This document shows positions 41,184 to 44,941 of a stretch of DNA of 44,941 bases, piece after piece. Location: assembly GCF_900128485.1 (NCBI RefSeq), contig NZ_LT635858.1, positions 9,564 through 54,504 of the forward strand, read 5' to 3'. The notes under the pieces are model-generated. The model made no database searches. It was not told the origin of the DNA and worked only from the letters and a program-made list of their open reading frames with translations. The stretch comes from Duodenibacillus massiliensis (GTDB lineage: Bacteria > Pseudomonadota > Gammaproteobacteria > Burkholderiales > Burkholderiaceae_F). Every line of letters starts with the position of its first letter. The stretch's first letter is position 1. Position numbers and translations under genes: made by a program.

Positions 41184-43262
41184 CTACGCTCCAAGCCCGG
41201 TGAAGGCCAAAAGCCAGTCAGCGGCCTTAATGACGATAAAGGGCGAAACAAGGCCCCCGAGACCGTAAATCAGAAGATTTCTGCGGAAAAGCCGCTGCGC
41301 GGACATCGGCCGGTAGCGGATCCCCTTTAACGCAAGGGGCATCAGAGCCGCCATACTGAGCGCATTAAAAATAACGGTCGCCAAAAGCGCGGTCTGGGGA
41401 TTGGTAAGCCCCATCACATTCATCACCTGCAGCCCCGGATAGATGCCCATAAAGGCGGCCGGAATCACGGCAAAGTATTTGCCGATGTCGTTTGCGAGCG
41501 AAAAGGTGGTCAATGCCCCGCGGGTCATGAGCATCTGTTTGCCGATACGCACGATGTCAATGAGTTTTGCCGGGCTTGAATCCAGATCCACCATGTTGGC
41601 CGCTTCCCGCGCGGCCTGCGTTCCGGTGTTCATCGCAACCGCCACATCGGCCTGCGCCAGAGCCGGCGAATCGTTGGTGCCGTCACCGGTCATGGCAACC
41701 ATGTGCCCGGCGTCCTGCAGTTCCCTTACCTTCGCGAGTTTCTTCTCCGGCGTTGCTTCCGCAAGAAAATCATCCACTCCGGCTTCCGAAGCAATCGTTG
41801 CGGCCGTAAGCGTACTGTCCCCGGTAATCATCACCGTGCGGACCCCCATGCGCCTTAACTGTGCAAACTGCGCGGCAATACCGGGTTTGACGGTATCTTT
41901 GAGTTCGACGACGGCAAGCGCTTTTTCGGCCGTACAGACAATGAGCGCTGTAGAGCCGCGTCCTGAGACAACGTCGGCGCGCCCCGTAAGGTCCGCGGGT
42001 ACGGTTTTGCCGCCTGCGGCAAGAAACGCTTCCACGGCATCTGCCGCACCCTTACGGTAGGTGGCGCCTGAAAAACTTACGCCCGACATCCGCGACTGAG
42101 CCGAAAACGGGATAAACGCCGCTTCGTCCGGAAGGACTTTGAGGCTGCGCCCGAGTTTTCCTGCCGCAAAAGAGGCCAATGACCGGCCTTCCGGCGTCGG
42201 ATCTGCCGCCGAGGCGTAATAGGCTGCCTGCAGTGCTTCTTCGCGTGTGACGCCCTCGGCGGGAAAAACGGCTTCCGCGCGCCGGTCGCCGAAGGTGATG
42301 GTGCCCGTTTTGTCCAAAAACAAAATGTCGACGTCGCCCGCGGCCTCCACGGCGCGGCCCGAGCGCGCGACCACATTTTTCTTCATGAGGCGCGCCATGC
42401 CGGCTGCGCCCACCGCGGACAAAAGGCCCCCGATGGTGGTGGGCAGAAGGCACACAAGCAGCCCCAGAAGCACCGTGTGGCTCACGCTGCCGCCTCCCGC
42501 GGCCTTTGCGCTGTATTGGGTAAAAGGAAGCAACGTAATCGTTGCCATCACGAAAATCACGGTGAGCACAAGAAGCAAAACGGAGAGCGCCTTTTCATTC
42601 GGCGTTTTGCGGCGTTCCGCACTTTCCACCATCCCGATGATGCGGTCGATAAAGGCTTCGCCCGGGTCATTGGCAACCCGCACGATGATCCAGTCACTTA
42701 AAACCGTGGTGCCCGCGGTAACGGCACTTGCGTCCGTCCCCTCGCCTCTCACAACGGGCGCGGATTCCCCGGTGACGGCTGATTCGTTCACACTGGCAAT
42801 GCCTTTGACGACTTCGCCGTCGGCGGCAATGATTTCGCCTTGCCTCACAAGAATCAGGTCACCGCGCCGCAGGTTTTCCGACGTGACAGCTTGACCGGCC
42901 GTTCCCGGACCCGCATCACTCAGATCACTTTCGGCAATCCGCACGGCCCGTACGCTTTCCTTCACGGTCTTTAAGGACTCGGCCCGCGCCTTGGCGCCGC
43001 TTTCGGCGTAACTTTCAGAAAACGCGGCAATCAAAACCGTTACCCAGAGAACGAAGGCCGTCAGTCCCGTAAAGACCGCAGACTCGGCGTAAACACCGGC
43101 AAGCGAGCCGAGCCAAAGGCCCGTCACCACAACGCTTGCAAGCCACACCAAAAACATCACGGGGTTTTCAATCTGCCTTTGAGGCGTGAGCCTTGCCGCC
43201 ATGCCGATAAGGGCACTGCGGATCAGTTCACTCTGCGCTTTTTCACGACGGCGTCTTGTCAT
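41184..43262 (-). CDS. kdpB: Potassium-transporting P-type ATPase subunit KdpB
   Basis: KdpB is the P-type ATPase subunit that drives K+ uptake in the KdpFABC complex. The 692-residue product has TGES in AVTGESAPV (actuator domain, whose Ser is the inhibitory phosphorylation site in E. coli), the phosphorylated Asp in FLDKTGTITFGDR, and the hinge motif MTGDGTNDSPALAQADVAVAMN. Membrane helices include NPVMFLVWLASVVVT and LLVCLLPTTIGGLLSAVG. The basic start MTRRRREK follows GGAG at 7-nt spacing. It is complete, and sits between kdpA (16 nt) and kdpC. Confidence 0.97.
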   Translation of the reverse strand: MTRRRREKAQSELIRSALIGMAARLTPQRQIENPVMFLVWLASVVVTGLWLGSLAGVYAESAVFTGLTAFVLWVTVLIAAFSESYAESGAKARAESLKTVKESVRAVRIAESDLSDAGPGTAGQAVTSENLRRGDLILVRQGEIIAADGEVVKGIASVNESAVTGESAPVVRGEGTDASAVTAGTTVLSDWIIVRVANDPGEAFIDRIIGMVESAERRKTPNEKALSVLLLVLTVIFVMATITLLPFTQYSAKAAGGGSVSHTVLLGLLVCLLPTTIGGLLSAVGAAGMARLMKKNVVARSGRAVEAAGDVDILFLDKTGTITFGDRRAEAVFPAEGVTREEALQAAYYASAADPTPEGRSLASFAAGKLGRSLKVLPDEAAFIPFSAQSRMSGVSFSGATYRKGAADAVEAFLAAGGKTVPADLTGRADVVSGRGSTALIVCTAEKALAVVELKDTVKPGIAAQFAQLRRMGVRTVMITGDSTLTAATIASEAGVDDFLAEATPEKKLAKVRELQDAGHMVAMTGDGTNDSPALAQADVAVAMNTGTQAAREAANMVDLDSSPAKLIDIVRIGKQMLMTRGALTTFSLANDIGKYFAVIPAAFMGIYPGLQVMNVMGLTNPQTALLATVIFNALSMAALMPLALKGIRYRPMSAQRLFRRNLLIYGLGGLVSPFIVIKAADWLLAFTGLGA

Positions 43263-43278
43263 TTCTTCACTCCGTCAT

Positions 43279-44895
43279 TTAGGGAAGCACCGTGCCCGAA
43301 TAGGCCGCAACGGGCCCGAGCGCCAATGCCGGCATGTAGGTGAGCGCCCCCACCACGAGCACCGTCGCGCTTAGAAACACCGTGAACAAAAGTCCGTAGG
43401 TTTTAAGCGTCCCGTCCCCGGCCGCGGTCATCTTCTGCCGCGCAAGGGAACCGGCCAAGGCCGTCACCGAAATGAGGCACACAAAGCGTCCGAACCACAT
43501 CGCAAGCGCGAGCCCCGCATTAAAGAAGTCCGTGTCGGCGTTTAGCCCTGCAAAGGCTGAACCGTTATTGTTGGCGGCCGAACTCCACGCGTAAAGGATT
43601 TCTGAAAATCCCTGTGCCCCGGGGTTTGTGAGACTTTCAAGGGCGGGCGGATAAACGCACGTCACGGCCGTACCGAAAAGCACAATCATCGGGGGCGTAA
43701 GCATTGCTACACCCGCAAGTTTCATCTGCACGGGCGTGATTTTCTTACCGATATATTCGGGCGTGCGTCCCACCATCAGGCCCGCGGCAAAAACACCCAC
43801 CACGGCAAAAACGATCATGCCGTAAAAGCCCGCGCCGACGCCGCCGAAAACAACTTCGTCCATCTGCATCAGCCACAGCGGAAACATCCCTCCGAGGGCC
43901 GTGAAGGAATCATGCATGGCGTTAACCGCCCCGCAGGAGGCCGCAGTGGTGGCCATGGAAAAAAGCGCGGTTGCGGCAATGTCAAAGCGCGCTTCTTTTC
44001 CTTCCGGATTCATTACGCCTTCGGGGACACCGAGATCGGTGAGTACCTGCGGGGTATCCAGTTCAAACCAGGCAAACGCCACCGTGCAGAGCGCAAAAAT
44101 AAGCCACATCGCGGCCCAGATCGTCCACCCCTGACGGGTGTCACGCACCATCACGCCGAAGGTATAGGTGAGCCCCGCCGGTACCGCAAGGATGGCAAGC
44201 GAAGCAATGAAATTCGTGATCTGCGTGGGATTTTCAAAGGGGTGCGCCGAATTCACCGCAAAAAAGCCGCCGCCGTTGGTGCCGATCATTTTGATCGCTT
44301 CCTGGCTTGCAACGGGCCCCATCGCAATCGTCTGCTCTCCCCCGGCAAGCGTCTGAATCACCGCGTAATCCGACCAGTTCTGAATCACGCCCTGGCTCAC
44401 GAGAAAAAGGGCGTAAATCACGCAAAGCGGCAGATAGACCCAGAGCGCGCAGCGCACCACGTCCGCCCAGAAGTTTCCGAGGTCATCAGTGAGTTTCCGT
44501 GAAAACCCCCGCATCAGGGCAAAAGAAACGGCCGTACCGGTGCACGAGCAGCAAAAATTCTGCACGGCAAGGCCCACGGCCTGCGAGAAGTAACTCACCG
44601 AGACTTCGCCGCTGTAACTTTGCCAGTTTGTGCCCGTGACAAAACTCACGGCAACGTTAAAGGCCTGAAGCGCCCCCATCCCGTCAACGCCCTGCGGATT
44701 AAAGGGAAGCCACCCCTGAAAGCGGAGAATGAGGTAGAGAAACACCGCTCCCGCCATATTGAAAACCACGGCGCTTGCGGCATAGGCCGCCCACGTCTGC
44801 GGGGTGTTGGTAAGGCCCAGAAAATGCAGTACCGCGCGGTCGGCGGGTTCAACAACGGCGGGGGCACCCCCCCCTGGCAAGGGGGGAAAGCCCAA
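43279..44895 (-). CDS. kdpA: Potassium-transporting ATPase subunit KdpA, N-terminus missing
   Basis: KdpA is the K+-selective channel-like subunit of KdpFABC. The filter-loop regions are visible: SFVTGTNWQSYSGE, KMIGTNGGGFFAVNSAHPFENPT, CGAVNAMHDSFTALGG and SAANNNGSAFAGLN. Coding similarity is good from about VVEPADRAVLHFLGL (near 44860) onward. The preceding ~55-60 residues of the family are absent, and the bases beyond 44860 are G/C homopolymers, so the listed start is not real; the true start lies outside or in corrupted sequence. An odd NFCCSCTGTAV replaces the usual NFVSAATGIAV. kdpF would lie upstream, out of view. Confidence 0.92.
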   Translation of the reverse strand: MGFPPLPGGGAPAVVEPADRAVLHFLGLTNTPQTWAAYAASAVVFNMAGAVFLYLILRFQGWLPFNPQGVDGMGALQAFNVAVSFVTGTNWQSYSGEVSVSYFSQAVGLAVQNFCCSCTGTAVSFALMRGFSRKLTDDLGNFWADVVRCALWVYLPLCVIYALFLVSQGVIQNWSDYAVIQTLAGGEQTIAMGPVASQEAIKMIGTNGGGFFAVNSAHPFENPTQITNFIASLAILAVPAGLTYTFGVMVRDTRQGWTIWAAMWLIFALCTVAFAWFELDTPQVLTDLGVPEGVMNPEGKEARFDIAATALFSMATTAASCGAVNAMHDSFTALGGMFPLWLMQMDEVVFGGVGAGFYGMIVFAVVGVFAAGLMVGRTPEYIGKKITPVQMKLAGVAMLTPPMIVLFGTAVTCVYPPALESLTNPGAQGFSEILYAWSSAANNNGSAFAGLNADTDFFNAGLALAMWFGRFVCLISVTALAGSLARQKMTAAGDGTLKTYGLLFTVFLSATVLVVGALTYMPALALGPVAAYSGTVLP

Positions 44896-44941
44896 CCCCC
44901 CGGGGGTGGGGGGGGGCCTTTTTACAAACTTGAAGGGGTGT
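44862..44941. other. Low-complexity contig end
   Basis: Runs of C and G (for example C8, G6, C6 and G9) appear abruptly where kdpA coding should continue, and the reading frame stops matching KdpA. It looks like poor-quality terminal sequence rather than biology. Confidence 0.65.

Noticed and set aside
1-44941. CRISPR array
   Set aside because: No set of regularly spaced short repeats was seen; the only tandem repeats are the 91-bp and 15-bp duplications described.

Overview
The window looks like part of the chromosome of a betaproteobacterium, probably Burkholderiales close to Sutterellaceae. This is inferred from gene order and protein style, not from a database search. Supporting blocks are mpl-yqiA-RNB exonuclease-aroE, accB-accC-prmA followed by a zinc-ribbon/DUF3426 protein, and ruvC-ruvA-ruvB. 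Both edges cut genes: tnpB on the left and kdpA on the right, where the last ~90 bases are homopolymer-rich and look like poor contig-end sequence.

Layout. 1-820: 3' part of an IS200/IS605-type tnpB with its right-end hairpin. 1016-1090: tRNA-Val(CAC), minus strand. 1277-3520: ruvCAB. 3525-10330: a nitrogen-compound region with a NarL-type regulator, an M20 carbamoylase-like amidohydrolase, a divergent AbgA-like amidohydrolase and an NMT1/SsuA-type ABC transporter. That transporter has a long structured leader ending in an intrinsic terminator, a candidate riboswitch or attenuator. 10417-11040: recR. 11215-13110: mobile debris (a tnpB fragment and an IS1380 remnant) around a small KTSC protein gene.

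13187-18239 is the most unusual part. It is a tightly packed minus-strand operon for a CydA-like membrane protein with a C-terminal c-type heme domain, a second polytopic membrane protein, a monoheme cytochrome c, an FCSD-type flavoprotein (FccB/SoxF-like) and a diheme cytochrome c. Near-identical ~75-bp repeats in inverted orientation flank it, and an internally deleted ISL3-family element abuts the right-hand repeat. It reads as a mobile or once-mobile periplasmic electron-transfer module, possibly for sulfide or another reduced sulfur compound, linked to the quinone pool.

19382-28055 is ordinary core sequence: envelope proteins, mgtE, aroE, an RNB exonuclease, yqiA, mpl and an unknown gene. 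28069-30571 is an intact IS1634-type element with a 72-bp target duplication; its insertion rewrote the last residues of an AbiEii-like gene. 31824-36980 holds accBC, prmA, the DUF3426 protein and a PfkB-family kinase, with clear terminators.

37121-44941 is a kdpABCD locus with two peculiarities. The HisKA domain of KdpD has Asp where the phosphoacceptor His should be, and kdpE is absent: kdpD runs directly into a 5'-truncated metallo-beta-lactamase-fold gene.
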